Positions 7,911-16,809 are shown, counted from the stretch's first letter. The stretch: 64,000 nt of DNA from Treponema porcinum (GCF_900167145.1 NZ_FUWG01000013.1:37602-101601), one strand, 5' to 3'. The notes: generated from the letters alone by a model not told the origin. Program-made: numbers and translations.

Positions 7911-8960
7911 TTATTCCGTTTTTTTGCGTATGGACTCTTTGATTGATTCAAGGATTTTTAGCGTGCTTATTCCTGTTTGCAAGGTAGAACGAAGGGGCGC
8001 TTTTCCGTCAAGAAAATCAACGGCGTTTTGAACCATATTTGAAAAATACCGGGTTTTTGACGGACGGCGTATCGTTTTGTCTTTTGCAAGCGAATAAAAT
8101 CCTGTGTACAGTTTTGATTCTTCCCGTTTGTAAAGTTCGAAAATGCCGTTTCCTATTCTTATTCGTCCTTCGCTTCCGATTATGTCTGTTTCAAAGCCGA
8201 AGTAGCGGCTTTTTCCGGAGAATGCCAGCGTTATGTCGGTACATTTTGTGCTTTCAAAATGAACGCTCACATTTCGGACGACAGAAGGTTTTTCCTCATC
8301 ATATACAATGTCCGTTATTTTTTGATTGAATAGGATTTCTTTTTCGGAAGGGCTGTCCTCAAGCAGGTATTGTACGCAGTCTGCAAGATGAGTTCCGTCG
8401 TGAAGCAGGCTGTACGCGCCGGATGATTCTGCTTCCGGATTGTAGACGTACAGACCAGAATCAAGCCGTGCGTTTATGCTCAAAATCGTTCCGATTGAAC
8501 TCATATATTCTTTTGCAATCCGGTAATCGTCTGCGAACCGCCGCTCGTGGTTTACAAGAACCGGAACGCCGTAGTGTTCTGCTTCTTCCTGAAGTTTGAG
8601 TGCGTCCTGTACTGTTAGGGCAACCGGTTTTTCCAGAATGATGATTTTTGGAAGTGCGTGAATTGCGGCAAGGCATACCTGAAGGTGAAATTCCTCGTTT
8701 ACGGCGATGACTATAATTTCCGGTTTTGAGGAGGTGAATAAATGGGCATAAGAAGAATATGCGGCGGATTTTTTATTGAACTTGTGCCAGTATTCCAGTC
8801 GTGTAGCATCGCTGTCGCAACCGGATTCAATGCGGATTCTGCAGTTTGCCTTAAGCGCCATTGTGTGGCTTGCAGGCTGTTCCCGCTTTCTGTCAAAGCC
8901 TAGTGAAAAACCAATCCGCCCTGTTCCTATTAAAGCTGCTGAATATCTCTTCTTGCCCAT
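7911..8960 (-). CDS. Gfo/Idh/MocA-family NAD(P)-dependent oxidoreductase
   Basis: Protein of 349 residues with an N-terminal Rossmann fold: ALIGTGRIGFSLGF (residues about 9-22) and the family motif LEKPVAL near residue 105, whose Lys is the conserved catalytic/cofactor residue. The C-terminal half has the alpha/beta domain with NHERRFADDYR and HDGTHLADCVQYLL, where His/Asp positions match the usual substrate pocket. Starts 28 bp after leuA stops with GAGGGTGA upstream, so it is probably cotranscribed with leuA behind the leucine attenuator. Substrate (sugar, inositol or other polyol) cannot be identified; a leucine-pathway role is not implied by the family. Confidence 0.88.
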   Translation of the reverse strand: MGKKRYSAALIGTGRIGFSLGFDRKREQPASHTMALKANCRIRIESGCDSDATRLEYWHKFNKKSAAYSSYAHLFTSSKPEIIVIAVNEEFHLQVCLAAIHALPKIIILEKPVALTVQDALKLQEEAEHYGVPVLVNHERRFADDYRIAKEYMSSIGTILSINARLDSGLYVYNPEAESSGAYSLLHDGTHLADCVQYLLEDSPSEKEILFNQKITDIVYDEEKPSVVRNVSVHFESTKCTDITLAFSGKSRYFGFETDIIGSEGRIRIGNGIFELYKREESKLYTGFYSLAKDKTIRRPSKTRYFSNMVQNAVDFLDGKAPLRSTLQTGISTLKILESIKESIRKKTE

Positions 8961-8988
8961 TCGTTCACCCTCTGAACCCTCTGATTTT

Positions 8989-10668
8989 TCAGCCCTTAAA
9001 ATTCAGTGCACTTACAACAGCCGCAATTCCGGCTCTTCCTACATTCGAGCTTTTTCCTACGCCCCAAACCTGAGAACCGTCTTCCTTTGTTATCTGAACA
9101 TACGACATTGCATACGTATCAGAGCCGGTTCCTACGCTGTGTTCGTGGAAAGACGTGATGTTGAATTTCGGTGCAGGCGTTTGTTTCATTGCAGAAACGA
9201 AAGCATCAAGCGGACCGTTACCGTTTGCTGCAATTGCATAGCGTTTTCCGTTCCATTCGATCGTGAGCATTGTGGCAACCTGTTCCGGAACATTTGAACC
9301 GCGTTCTCCTTCTAGATGACGCTCGCTGATTTCGATGATATTCAGCGGCGATTTCGTTTTTATCCAGGTATTTTCAAATACGTCGAAAATTTCTGCCGGC
9401 TGAAGCTCGCGCTGTGCCTTGTCTGCGGCTTCCTTTACAAGGTTTCCGAATACAGGCTGCATTGCCTTAGGCATACTTATTCCGTAGTCCTGTTCCATAA
9501 TGAAAGCCGCGCCGCCTTTTCCGCTCTGGCTGTTGATTCTTATGATTCCTTCGTACTGCCTGCCTACATCGTGCGGATCAATCGGAAGATACGGAACATC
9601 CCAGTATTCGTTATCCGCTTTTCCTACGCGCGCGGCCATTCCCTTACGGATTGCGTCCTGATGAGAGCCGCTGAACGCAGTGTATACAAGTTCGCCTACA
9701 TACGGCGTGCGCGGATGAATTTCCATTCCCGTAAAGCGCTTATAGTCCTCGGCGATTGCCTGAATGTCGGAAAAATCAAGCTGCGGATCTACGCCCTGCG
9801 TATACATATTCAGCGCAACGTTTACGATGTCAAGGTTTCCTGTCCGTTCGCCGTTTCCAAAAAGGCACCCTTCTACGCGGTCAGCACCGGCAAGCAGTCC
9901 AAGTTCGCACTGCGCTACGCCTTCTCCGCGGTCATTGTGGTTGTGAAGGCTTATAATTACTTCGTCCCTGTTGCTTATATGTTGGCAGAAATATTCAATT
10001 GAATCAGCAAACTGATTTGGAAGCGCGCACTCAACCGTTGTAGGAAGGTTCAGGATAATCTTGTTTTCACGGGAAGTTCCCCATTCCTTCTTTACCGCTT
10101 CGCATATTTCCAGTGCGTAGTCAATTTCTGTGGTGGAAAAACTTTCCGGAGAGTATTCAAGACGGATATTCGTTCCTTCTGAAAGTGAAAGACAGCTCTT
10201 TACGCAGCGTATTCCGTCTATGGCAATCTGCTTGATTTCTTCTTTTGATTTGTTGAACGTATATTTTCTTTGTGCAGGAGATGTTGAGTTGTACAGGTGG
10301 AAGATTGCGTTCCTGCATCCTTTAAGCGATTCAAACGTACGTTTTATAAGATGTTCGCGCGCCTGACACAAAACCTGAAGCGTTACGTCTTCAGGAACGT
10401 GATTTTCTTCTATGAGGCGGCGCATAAAATTGAATTCTGTGTCGGAGGCACTCGGAAAACCTACTTCTATTTCCTTGAAGCCGATTTTTACAAGCAGGTC
10501 AAAGAATTCGAGTTTCTGCTCTACGCTCATCGGATTTACAAGCGCCTGATTTCCGTCGCGAAGGTCTACGGAACACCATAACGGTGCTTTTGTAATTGTT
10601 TTTGTAGGCCAGGTTCTGTTTGTAATCGGGATTGGCTCAAATGGTCTGTACTTTCCGTTAGGATTCAT
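8989..10668 (-). CDS. leuA: 2-isopropylmalate synthase
   Basis: Catalyses condensation of acetyl-CoA with 2-oxoisovalerate, the first committed step of leucine synthesis. 559 residues with an N-terminal region beginning NPNGKYRPFEPIPITNRTWP, typical of the actinobacterial-type (LeuA2) form rather than the shorter E. coli form. Active-site SVDLRDGNQALVNPM (about 33-47) supplies the metal Asp and Arg; SLHNHNDRG supplies the HxH metal ligands; a C-terminal regulatory LeuA dimer domain (from about 445) contains the leucine-binding AANGNGPLDAF segment, so feedback inhibition by leucine is expected. RBS AAGGAG. Preceded by a leader peptide and terminator (see those entries). Confidence 0.96.
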   Translation of the reverse strand: MNPNGKYRPFEPIPITNRTWPTKTITKAPLWCSVDLRDGNQALVNPMSVEQKLEFFDLLVKIGFKEIEVGFPSASDTEFNFMRRLIEENHVPEDVTLQVLCQAREHLIKRTFESLKGCRNAIFHLYNSTSPAQRKYTFNKSKEEIKQIAIDGIRCVKSCLSLSEGTNIRLEYSPESFSTTEIDYALEICEAVKKEWGTSRENKIILNLPTTVECALPNQFADSIEYFCQHISNRDEVIISLHNHNDRGEGVAQCELGLLAGADRVEGCLFGNGERTGNLDIVNVALNMYTQGVDPQLDFSDIQAIAEDYKRFTGMEIHPRTPYVGELVYTAFSGSHQDAIRKGMAARVGKADNEYWDVPYLPIDPHDVGRQYEGIIRINSQSGKGGAAFIMEQDYGISMPKAMQPVFGNLVKEAADKAQRELQPAEIFDVFENTWIKTKSPLNIIEISERHLEGERGSNVPEQVATMLTIEWNGKRYAIAANGNGPLDAFVSAMKQTPAPKFNITSFHEHSVGTGSDTYAMSYVQITKEDGSQVWGVGKSSNVGRAGIAAVVSALNFKG

Positions 10669-10727
10669 ATAAAACTCCTTGCTGCAGATTATGTGCTTAC
10701 GGCATTTATCTTTTTTTCATTCAGTAT

Positions 10728-10758
10728 AAAAAAAGACCTGCCGCTCAGCGACAGGTCT
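10728..10758 (-). terminator. Leucine attenuator terminator
   Basis: Eleven-base-pair stem AGACCTGTCGC/GCGGCAGGTCT (one G-U) with loop TGA, followed by seven U, read on the minus strand. It lies 37 bp after the leader-peptide stop and about 60 bp before leuA. Upstream segments AGGT and TGTAAT can pair with ATTACAGACCT, which includes the left arm of the terminator, giving a plausible antiterminator. Confidence 0.88.
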
Positions 10759-10794
10759 GTAATTTGCTCAAAAATATTACACAGTCTATCTACC

Positions 10795-10848
10795 TTAAGC
10801 GGTTACTTTGAGAAGAGTAGAAAGTAGTAGTAGCAGTGTGTATTTCAT
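10795..10848 (-). CDS. leuL: leuA leader peptide (attenuation)
   Basis: Seventeen-codon ORF with sequence MKYTLLLLLSTLLKVTA and a TAA stop. Seven of 17 codons are Leu (CTG, CTA x3, CTT, CTT, CTC), with five in a row. It is followed directly by a terminator hairpin and then leuA. This is the classic layout for ribosome-mediated attenuation: scarcity of charged tRNA-Leu stalls the ribosome and prevents the terminator. The stretch of rare-looking CTA codons would increase sensitivity. A weak GGTGAT precedes the ATG; if the promoter at 10855-10884 is right, the message may be almost leaderless. Confidence 0.85.
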   Translation of the reverse strand: MKYTLLLLLSTLLKVTA

Positions 10849-10854
10849 ATCACC

Positions 10855-10884
10855 AAGATACACTATTTCGTTTTTTTTGTAAAG
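10855..10884 (-). promoter_or_regulatory. Candidate promoter for leuL-leuA
   Basis: TTTACA, 17-bp spacer, TATCTT on the minus strand. Predicted start would fall within a few bases of the leader-peptide ATG. Boxes are reasonable, not consensus. Confidence 0.5.
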
Positions 10885-10912
10885 TGCCTGAATTGTTTTG
10901 ACGGCAGGTGCA

Positions 10913-11497
10913 TTATTCCGCGAGCCTGCAAATAATGTCTGCGCAGTTTTCTATGCCAAGCGAAGACGTACTCAGGCAGATGTCGTAGTTATCCGCAAGT
11001 CCGAATTCCTGTTTTGTATAATATGAACAGAATTTACGGCGTGCCTTGTCTATGTTTTTTATATGCTCTTCAATTTTCTGCTCCGGCATCTCGGGCATTT
11101 TTTCTTTCTTCAGGCGGCGTAGACGCCAGCTGACGTCTGCATAGATGAATACGTGCAGTGAATTGTCAAATTCCTTTAGAATGGAGTTTGCGTTTCTTCC
11201 TACGATTACGCAGCTTCCGTGTTCGCCTATGCGGCGGATAATCTCTTTCTGTTTGTCGTAGACTTTTTCTTCTATCGGAGCGTTGTACAGGTCAAAAAGG
11301 CTTTGCGTAAAACCGAACAGAACCGGCACTTTTTCATCAGGATTGAAATACCGGGTCATATCTATATGGGTATCTCGGGCAGCCTGAATTACAAGTTCCT
11401 TGTCTACATATTCGTAGCCAAGTCGTTTTGCAACAAGCTGACCTATAGTTCCGCCTGCAGCACCGAATTCACGGCTTATTGTAATAATTTTTTTCAT
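10913..11497 (-). CDS. Cytidylate kinase-like family protein
   Basis: 194-residue P-loop protein of the cytidylate-kinase-like family (PF13189). Starts with ITISREFGAAGGTIGQLVAKRLGYEYVD, where the region after ISRE takes the place of a normal Walker A, the pattern of this family. CVIVGRNAN and HVFIYADVSWRLRRL correspond to the CMP-kinase core and LID regions. Family members are annotated as nucleotide kinases but their substrate is generally unproved. Strong GGAGG upstream. It is 64 bp downstream of the ABC transporter ATPase gene on the same strand and could share its transcript. Confidence 0.85.
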   Translation of the reverse strand: MKKIITISREFGAAGGTIGQLVAKRLGYEYVDKELVIQAARDTHIDMTRYFNPDEKVPVLFGFTQSLFDLYNAPIEEKVYDKQKEIIRRIGEHGSCVIVGRNANSILKEFDNSLHVFIYADVSWRLRRLKKEKMPEMPEQKIEEHIKNIDKARRKFCSYYTKQEFGLADNYDICLSTSSLGIENCADIICRLAE

Positions 11498-11561
11498 TTC
11501 ATTGCCTCCAGTTAATTACGCATCTTCCCGTGTGCGCCCTGTGCCGGACGCTTCGATTTTG

Positions 11562-12299
11562 CTACAGAACTTTGTTCAAGAAAGTGATAGTCCGTTCCTG
11601 CTTCGGGTGTTTAAGGACTTCGTCAGGCGTTCCTTCTTCAATAATATATCCGCCGTCCATAAAAACAATTCTGTCTGCAACTTCGCGTGCAAATCCCATT
11701 TCGTGCGTAACTACGACCATTGTCATTCCGCCCTTGGCAAGTTCCTGCATTACATTAAGGACTTCGCCTACCATTTCCGGGTCAAGCGCGCTTGTCGGTT
11801 CGTCAAACAGCATAATCGAAGGATTCATTGCAAGCGCCCTTGCAATTGCTACGCGCTGTTTCTGACCGCCGGAAAGCTGCTGCGGATAAACGTCTGCCTT
11901 TTCTTCAAGTCCTACGCGCGTAAGGAGTTTCATTCCTGCTTCTTTTGCCTGCTCTTTCGTCATTTTTTTTAATTTTACCGGCGCAAGCATAATGTTCTGC
12001 AGGACTGTCATATTCGGGAACAGGTTAAAGTGCTGGAACACCATTCCGATGTTTTCGCGTACCTGATTTATATTGATGTGTTTGTCGCTAATGTCATTTC
12101 CGTTTATGATGATTTCACCGCCTGTTGCAATTTCAAGACGGTTCAGGCATCGGAGAAAAGTTGATTTTCCGCTTCCTGACGGACCTATTACGACGACGAC
12201 TTCGCCTTCGTGAATGTCTATATTTATGTCCTTCAGGATTCTCAGTTTTCCAAAGTCTTTCTGTAAGTTCCTTACCTTTATTTTTACGTTGTCAGCCAT
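11562..12299 (-). CDS. Polar amino-acid ABC transporter, ATP-binding protein
   Basis: 245-residue ABC ATPase of the GlnQ/HisP type, energising uptake across the inner membrane. Walker [10 protein letters not shown] (about 38-46), Q-loop [13 protein letters not shown], signature [15 protein letters not shown], Walker [15 protein letters not shown] and the switch His in VVTHEMGFA are all intact. It follows the permease by 9 bp and the solute-binding lipoprotein lies further upstream, completing a three-gene importer (binding protein, permease, ATPase). Substrate is probably a polar amino acid; which one is not clear. Confidence 0.95.
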   Translation of the reverse strand: MADNVKIKVRNLQKDFGKLRILKDINIDIHEGEVVVVIGPSGSGKSTFLRCLNRLEIATGGEIIINGNDISDKHININQVRENIGMVFQHFNLFPNMTVLQNIMLAPVKLKKMTKEQAKEAGMKLLTRVGLEEKADVYPQQLSGGQKQRVAIARALAMNPSIMLFDEPTSALDPEMVGEVLNVMQELAKGGMTMVVVTHEMGFAREVADRIVFMDGGYIIEEGTPDEVLKHPKQERTITFLNKVL

Positions 12300-12308
12300 A
12301 GTCTGTCC

Positions 12309-12980
12309 TTATTTATCCTCAATCTTTATTTTCTGCTCTATTCTTTTTGCGATTTTACTGAGCGTTATGATTACTATCATATATAAAATTCCGATGATTG
12401 CCCACGTCTGAAGGCTTTTGAAAGTATTGCCGGAAATTGTTTTTCCCATATTCGTAAGTTCCGGGTAGCCGATGACGGACAGAATTGACGTGTCCTTCAG
12501 CGTGATGATGAACTGGTTTATGATTGATGGAACCATTACGCGGAATGCCTGCGGTAGGATTACGCATTTCATTGTAGTGGAGTAGGAAAGGCCGAGGCTT
12601 CTGCTTGCTTCCATCTGACCTTTATCTATGCTCTGTATTCCTGCGCGGAAAATTTCTGCCATATATGCGCCGCAGTTCATAGAAAGCGCAATTGTTCCTG
12701 CCTGAAGCGCGGGAAGGCGGAAATTGTTTATTCCAAGAAGGCGGAATGCCTGCGGAATGCCAAAATAAATAAAAAACGCAAGAACGATTAAAGGAACTCC
12801 GCGGATGGCATCTACATATATTGTACCCAGAATATTCAGGACTTTTATTCTGCTTACGTTACAAAGCGCAAAAATCAGTCCGATTATCATTGCAAAAACA
12901 AGTGCCAGAACAGTGAGTATAAGAGTATAGCCCAGTGATCTGAGAAGCATTATTGAATATGTCTGTAAAATAGAAATCAT
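12309..12980 (-). CDS. Polar amino-acid ABC transporter, permease
   Basis: 223 residues, about five transmembrane helices, of the HisMQ/GlnP permease group. The coupling-helix motif EASRSLGLSYSTTMKCVILPQAF (EAA loop, followed by Gly and a late Pro) is well conserved, as is the N-terminal RGVPLIVLAFFIYFG typical of this family. RBS AGGAG. Located between the solute-binding protein and ATPase genes; it should form a homodimer because only one permease is encoded. Confidence 0.94.
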   Translation of the reverse strand: MISILQTYSIMLLRSLGYTLILTVLALVFAMIIGLIFALCNVSRIKVLNILGTIYVDAIRGVPLIVLAFFIYFGIPQAFRLLGINNFRLPALQAGTIALSMNCGAYMAEIFRAGIQSIDKGQMEASRSLGLSYSTTMKCVILPQAFRVMVPSIINQFIITLKDTSILSVIGYPELTNMGKTISGNTFKSLQTWAIIGILYMIVIITLSKIAKRIEQKIKIEDK

Positions 12981-13031
12981 CCGGAGAACTCCTTTTTTGC
13001 AGAGATGTTGTACTGCTTTTGTATATGTGGA

Positions 13032-13075
13032 AAAACCGGAGCGGACGTCATTTTCAGGACAGACCGCTTCGGTTT
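13032..13075 (-). other. Intercistronic hairpin between binding-protein and permease genes
   Basis: On the minus strand AAACCG-A-AGCGG pairs with CCGCT-C-CGGTTT (one internal mismatch) around a 20-base loop, followed by a TTTT run that is too short for a strong terminator. In ABC operons such hairpins often let the binding protein be made in excess over the membrane components, which is the inferred role. Confidence 0.6.
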
Positions 13076-13089
13076 GTAAAAGCAGCAGC

Positions 13090-13845
13090 TTATTTCAAGT
13101 ATTTGTCAAGAATTTTCTGGTAAGTTCCGTTTTCGCGGATGTTTTTAAGTCCGGCATTGAACATATCCAGAAGTTCCTGATTTGCAGGATTCATAATTGC
13201 AAAACCGTAAGGTGCGCCTTCGCTTTCCATTCCCTCCGGGATTTTAAGTGCGAGTCCGCCTGTCTTGATGTTGTCTGCCATAATCGGAGTGTCCTCACAG
13301 CAGGCAGCGCTGTTTCCAAGAATTACGTCCTGATACATTGTAGGAGAATCTTCAAAGACAATTACTTTAAATCCGTACTTGTCTTTAAGGCTGTTTGCAA
13401 AATCCATGCCGGCAGTTCCGTTCTTTACGGCAACTGTTTTTCCGCGCAAATCTTCATAAGAAGAAATCGTGCTGTCTTTTGCAACGACAAAAGTCTGTGT
13501 TGCGTTGTAGTAGCCGTCACTGAAAATCCATCCTGATTCAATGCGTGACTGCTTGATTGTAGCTCCTGCAATGAGTGCGTCTGCCTGTCCTACCTGAACA
13601 GCGGCAACACCTGCATCCCAGCCGAGTGACTGAAGGTCATATTTGAAGCCCTGATTTTCTGCGACTGCAGCAAGAATATCAACGTCGATTCCGACGAATT
13701 CATTTTTTTCGTTTGTGTACTCAAACGGTCTGAATACAGTGTCCGTTGCTACAACCCATACTTTTCCGTCTGCTTTTTTTCCTTTGCAGGAAACAAGGGA
13801 GAACAGCATAAGGGCGGAAGCCAGCGTTAACATAATCTTTTTCAT
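13090..13845 (-). CDS. Polar amino-acid ABC transporter, substrate-binding lipoprotein
   Basis: 251 residues, solute-binding protein family 3. Signal peptide with lipobox SLVSC (Cys20). The mature fold shows WVVATDTVFRPFEYTNEKNE, the family pattern of VGTDxxFxPFEF, FVGIDVDILAAVAEN, and the LRGKTVAVKNGTAG loop that begins the second lobe. IMNPANQELLDMFNAGL is typical near the C-terminus. First gene of the importer operon; a 110-bp gap with a hairpin separates it from the permease. Bound amino acid unknown. Confidence 0.95.
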   Translation of the reverse strand: MKKIMLTLASALMLFSLVSCKGKKADGKVWVVATDTVFRPFEYTNEKNEFVGIDVDILAAVAENQGFKYDLQSLGWDAGVAAVQVGQADALIAGATIKQSRIESGWIFSDGYYNATQTFVVAKDSTISSYEDLRGKTVAVKNGTAGMDFANSLKDKYGFKVIVFEDSPTMYQDVILGNSAACCEDTPIMADNIKTGGLALKIPEGMESEGAPYGFAIMNPANQELLDMFNAGLKNIRENGTYQKILDKYLK

Positions 13846-13997
13846 AGAATATTCCTCGCTTTATAAGAATTTTATGTTATTTTATAGAAGAATTAGCTGT
13901 AGCGCAACATTCATATCTTTCTTTTCAACGTTTTTTCTGCATTGCCAACCGTTTTTTCTGTAATTGAATGTATTTAGCGTTTGTGCTACTATTCTGA

Positions 13998-14075
13998 AGT
14001 AAAAAGCACTAGTTCGCGATGATTCTGCGGCGCTTTTTACTAAATCAATATCTTTATTCTGCGATGATTCTGCAG
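13998..14075 (+). promoter_or_regulatory. Inverted and direct repeats upstream of purA
   Basis: Ten-base inverted repeat AGTAAAAAGC/GCTTTTTACT (13998-14007 and 14032-14041) flanks a loop containing GCGATGATTCTGCGG. A second near-identical copy, GCGATGATTCTGCAG, follows at 14061-14075, just before the purA ribosome-binding site. The arrangement could be an operator pair or a leader RNA with alternative pairing; no known riboswitch was recognised. Confidence 0.45.
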
Positions 14076-14089
14076 AAAAGAGGCGTACA

Positions 14090-15316
14090 ATGAATGTTGT
14101 TGTAATGGGTGCCCAGTGGGGTGATGAAGGAAAAGGTAAGATTGTTGATTACCTTGCGCAGGACGCAAAATATGTCTGCCGTTTTGCAGGCGGTGCTAAT
14201 GCAGGTCACACGATTGTCGTTGACGGCAAGAAATATGCACTGCATCAGGTTCCGTCCGGAATTCTGTACCCAGGAAAAACTGTTTTTCTCGGCTCGGGAA
14301 TGGTTATTGACCCGGAGGCTTTGTTTGCCGAACTGAAAATGCTTTCAGACAACGGAATTGACTGGGAAGGGCGTGTATTTATTTCTGACCGTGCTCACAT
14401 TGTTCTTCCTGGCTACCGAGAAATGGATAAAAAACGCGATGCTGCACGAAAGCGCCCTATTGGAACGACTGGCAGGGGAATCGGAACTACATATTCCCAG
14501 AAGTCAGAGCGCGACGGAATCCGTCTTGCAGATCTTGACTGGGAAGAAAAAATGAATGACGTTGACCAGGCGGATAAAGATTTTCTTGCACCATATATGG
14601 AAAGGCTTCTTTCAATGCGGATAGATATTGCTGCAAAAATGTGGGAAATAAGAAACGAAAATATATTGTTTGAAGGTGCTCAGGGTGCTATGCTCGACAT
14701 TGACTCCGGTACGTATCCTTATGTTTCTTCCGGTGCATCAGGAAGTTACGGGGCTTCAAGCGGCTCTGGAATCGGTCCTAGAAATCTTGATAAAATATAC
14801 GGCGTTTTTAAGGCGTATGAAACGCGTGTTGGAAACGGTCCTATGCCTACGGAATTCAATGCTGATTCTGAGGGCGAACTTTGCGATTACGTGCGCAAGA
14901 CCGGCAATGAGTTCGGTGTAACTACAGGTCGCGCACGGCGCTGCGGTTATCTGGATTTGGTTGCGCTCCGCTATGCATGCCACGTAAATTCAATTGATTC
15001 TCTTGTCCTTACTCACCTTGACGTGTACGATGATATGGAAGAAATTGAAGCCTGCGTTGCCTACGATATCGACGGCGAACTTGTTACTGATTTTCCGACA
15101 AGCATTCCTGCTTTGAACAAGGCAAAACCTGTTCTTCAGAAATTTGCCGGCTGGAAACAGTCTATAAAAAATCTTTCAAAATACAGCCAGCTTCCTAAGA
15201 ATGCAAAGGCGTATGTTGATTTTATAGAGGATTACACCGGTACAAAAGTCGGAATCGTTTCTGTTGGTCCTGACAGAAACCAGACGTTTAACCGCGAAAA
15301 AATCTGGAAAAAATAA
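14090..15316 (+). CDS. purA: Adenylosuccinate synthetase
   Basis: Converts IMP, aspartate and GTP to adenylosuccinate, the first step from IMP to AMP. 408 residues, slightly shorter than the usual 425-430. N-terminal QWGDEGKGK (residues 9-17) is the GTP/Mg loop with catalytic Asp; GGANAGHT holds the catalytic His; RPIGTTGRGIGTTYSQK and GPRNLDKIYGVFKAYETRVGNGPMPTE are family signatures, as is VTTGRARRCGYLD. GAGG upstream of the ATG. It stands alone between divergent and downstream genes, with repeats in its leader. Confidence 0.97.
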   Translation: MNVVVMGAQWGDEGKGKIVDYLAQDAKYVCRFAGGANAGHTIVVDGKKYALHQVPSGILYPGKTVFLGSGMVIDPEALFAELKMLSDNGIDWEGRVFISDRAHIVLPGYREMDKKRDAARKRPIGTTGRGIGTTYSQKSERDGIRLADLDWEEKMNDVDQADKDFLAPYMERLLSMRIDIAAKMWEIRNENILFEGAQGAMLDIDSGTYPYVSSGASGSYGASSGSGIGPRNLDKIYGVFKAYETRVGNGPMPTEFNADSEGELCDYVRKTGNEFGVTTGRARRCGYLDLVALRYACHVNSIDSLVLTHLDVYDDMEEIEACVAYDIDGELVTDFPTSIPALNKAKPVLQKFAGWKQSIKNLSKYSQLPKNAKAYVDFIEDYTGTKVGIVSVGPDRNQTFNREKIWKK

Positions 15317-15333
15317 AAGAGGGTGAAAACTTG

Positions 15334-15383
15334 AACAAGCTGCTTTTTCAGAAAAAATGTGCCTGAAAGCAGCTTGTTTTATT
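15334..15383 (+). terminator. Intrinsic terminator of purA
   Basis: Stem AACAAGCTGCTTT/AAAGCAGCTTGTT with a loop of about 20 bases, followed by TTATT. Lies between purA and the outer-membrane protein gene. Confidence 0.8.
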
Positions 15384-15398
15384 ATAGTGAGGTATGCT

Positions 15399-16730
15399 AT
15401 GAAAAAATTACTGATTGGTGCTGCTGTTGCGGCATTGGCTGCTTTTGGTGCTTCGGCACAGGTTATGCCTGCTTCCGGTGTTGAAAATACGCTGTGGACA
15501 GGACTTGGTTCTCCGTTCTCTGGAGATGCAAAGTATTTTGGTTTTGTTGATACGCTTCAGGCTCGTGTTGACGTAGGCAAGTTCACCGTTGAAGGAATGC
15601 TGAACTGGGGCGCGCTTTCTTATTGGGATGTTGATGACGATTTTGACAGATTGAAATTTGAAAATACATCAACAAATGCTCTGAACCGTCATTATAATGA
15701 TAAAGATAATGATGGTGAGTATAAAAACACTCTAAATTATAAAAATTATTCCAATGCCATAAAATCACAGACAGAGCAGGATTCCTACTATGTAAATTTC
15801 CTGTGGCATCCGGTCAATAATTTTGACTTTGGAATGGGAACAAAACTCAACTGGCGCGTAGGTCCTGCTCCTACTTACGGTTCGTGGGTATGGGGAAGCG
15901 ATGCGCATATCCGTCAGGGCGGATTCAGTACGGCATATAACGACAAGCCGGGAGAGGCTTACAAGCATTTTACGCCGGATGCTCCTGGTTCTGCGGACGT
16001 CGTAGGATTTGTTCACTACGCAAACACTTATGCAAAAAAAGCAATCGGTGCACGCTATAACTATCAGGGAGATTTCGGTCTTCAGATTGGTGCGGCAATT
16101 CCTGACGGCGCTGACACGGACAGTCCTGTTATGAATCTTGGCGTTGAACTTCGCCCTGTTGACTGGCTTTCTATTGCAACTGCGTATGAGGGACTTCTTC
16201 AGAAAAGAGGCGATTTCTATGCCGGCGTGACTGTAGGTGCAAAATCGTTTATTCTTGATGCATATTTTGCCTGTGACAATATTGCAAGCGATTATGACGA
16301 TGATATGGCGTTCGGTACAGGTGCAGGCATTACATTTGCATTCCCTAAAGTTGGAATTACAATACGCCCTGAAGCTGGCTTGAACTGGTTTGAGAATTCC
16401 AGCTGGACTCCAGCATGGTATGCCGGCGGACTTTTTAAATTCGACATAAATGAAAAGATGATTCTTCAGGCATGGACTTCGTTTGCAGTCGGTTCAAAAG
16501 ACAAAGACTGGGATGATTATGATGCAACGGAAGACTGGAACGGCGGTCATATTTTTGACATCCGCCCTGAATTTACGTTCTGCCTGAACAAAAATAATTC
16601 GCTTTCTGCATACATTGATATTGAATCAAGAAAATCATTCGACGGAAAGACCCGTGACTGCTGGACGACAGGTTTCTTCTGGACATATAAAATGTACACA
16701 GGAAAACTTACTGTTGCAAAAAAGCGGTAG
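15399..16730 (+). CDS. Outer-membrane beta-barrel-like protein
   Basis: 443 residues with a clear signal peptide (KKLLIGAAVAALAAFGASA, cleavage before QVMPASG). The mature chain alternates hydrophobic and aromatic residues, rich in Gly, Trp and Tyr, e.g. FGMGTKLNWRVGPAPTYGSW and AWTSFAVGSKDKDWD, the style of an outer-membrane barrel. No porin subfamily was firmly recognised, so solute or function is unknown. Start ATG at 15399 has GTGAGG upstream; a longer frame to 15357 overlaps the purA terminator and is rejected. It has its own strong terminator and is monocistronic. Confidence 0.75.
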   Translation: MKKLLIGAAVAALAAFGASAQVMPASGVENTLWTGLGSPFSGDAKYFGFVDTLQARVDVGKFTVEGMLNWGALSYWDVDDDFDRLKFENTSTNALNRHYNDKDNDGEYKNTLNYKNYSNAIKSQTEQDSYYVNFLWHPVNNFDFGMGTKLNWRVGPAPTYGSWVWGSDAHIRQGGFSTAYNDKPGEAYKHFTPDAPGSADVVGFVHYANTYAKKAIGARYNYQGDFGLQIGAAIPDGADTDSPVMNLGVELRPVDWLSIATAYEGLLQKRGDFYAGVTVGAKSFILDAYFACDNIASDYDDDMAFGTGAGITFAFPKVGITIRPEAGLNWFENSSWTPAWYAGGLFKFDINEKMILQAWTSFAVGSKDKDWDDYDATEDWNGGHIFDIRPEFTFCLNKNNSLSAYIDIESRKSFDGKTRDCWTTGFFWTYKMYTGKLTVAKKR

Positions 16731-16766
16731 AATAATCTGGCGGAAGATTTTTTCTGCCTGAAAAGA

Positions 16767-16809
16767 AAACGGCGCAGCGTGCAGAAATGCAGGCTGCGCC
16801 GTTTTTTTA
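16767..16809 (+). terminator. Intrinsic terminator of the outer-membrane protein gene
   Basis: Perfect stem ACGGCGCAGC/GCTGCGCCGT with a loop of about 14 bases followed by seven T. Confidence 0.9.

Noticed and set aside
9316..10002. 228-codon plus-strand frame opposite leuA
   Set aside because: Antisense shadow of leuA; composition atypical and no ribosome site.
10669..10912. T-box riboswitch upstream of leuA
   Set aside because: No AGGGTGGNACCGCG-type motif; the leader peptide and terminator explain the region.
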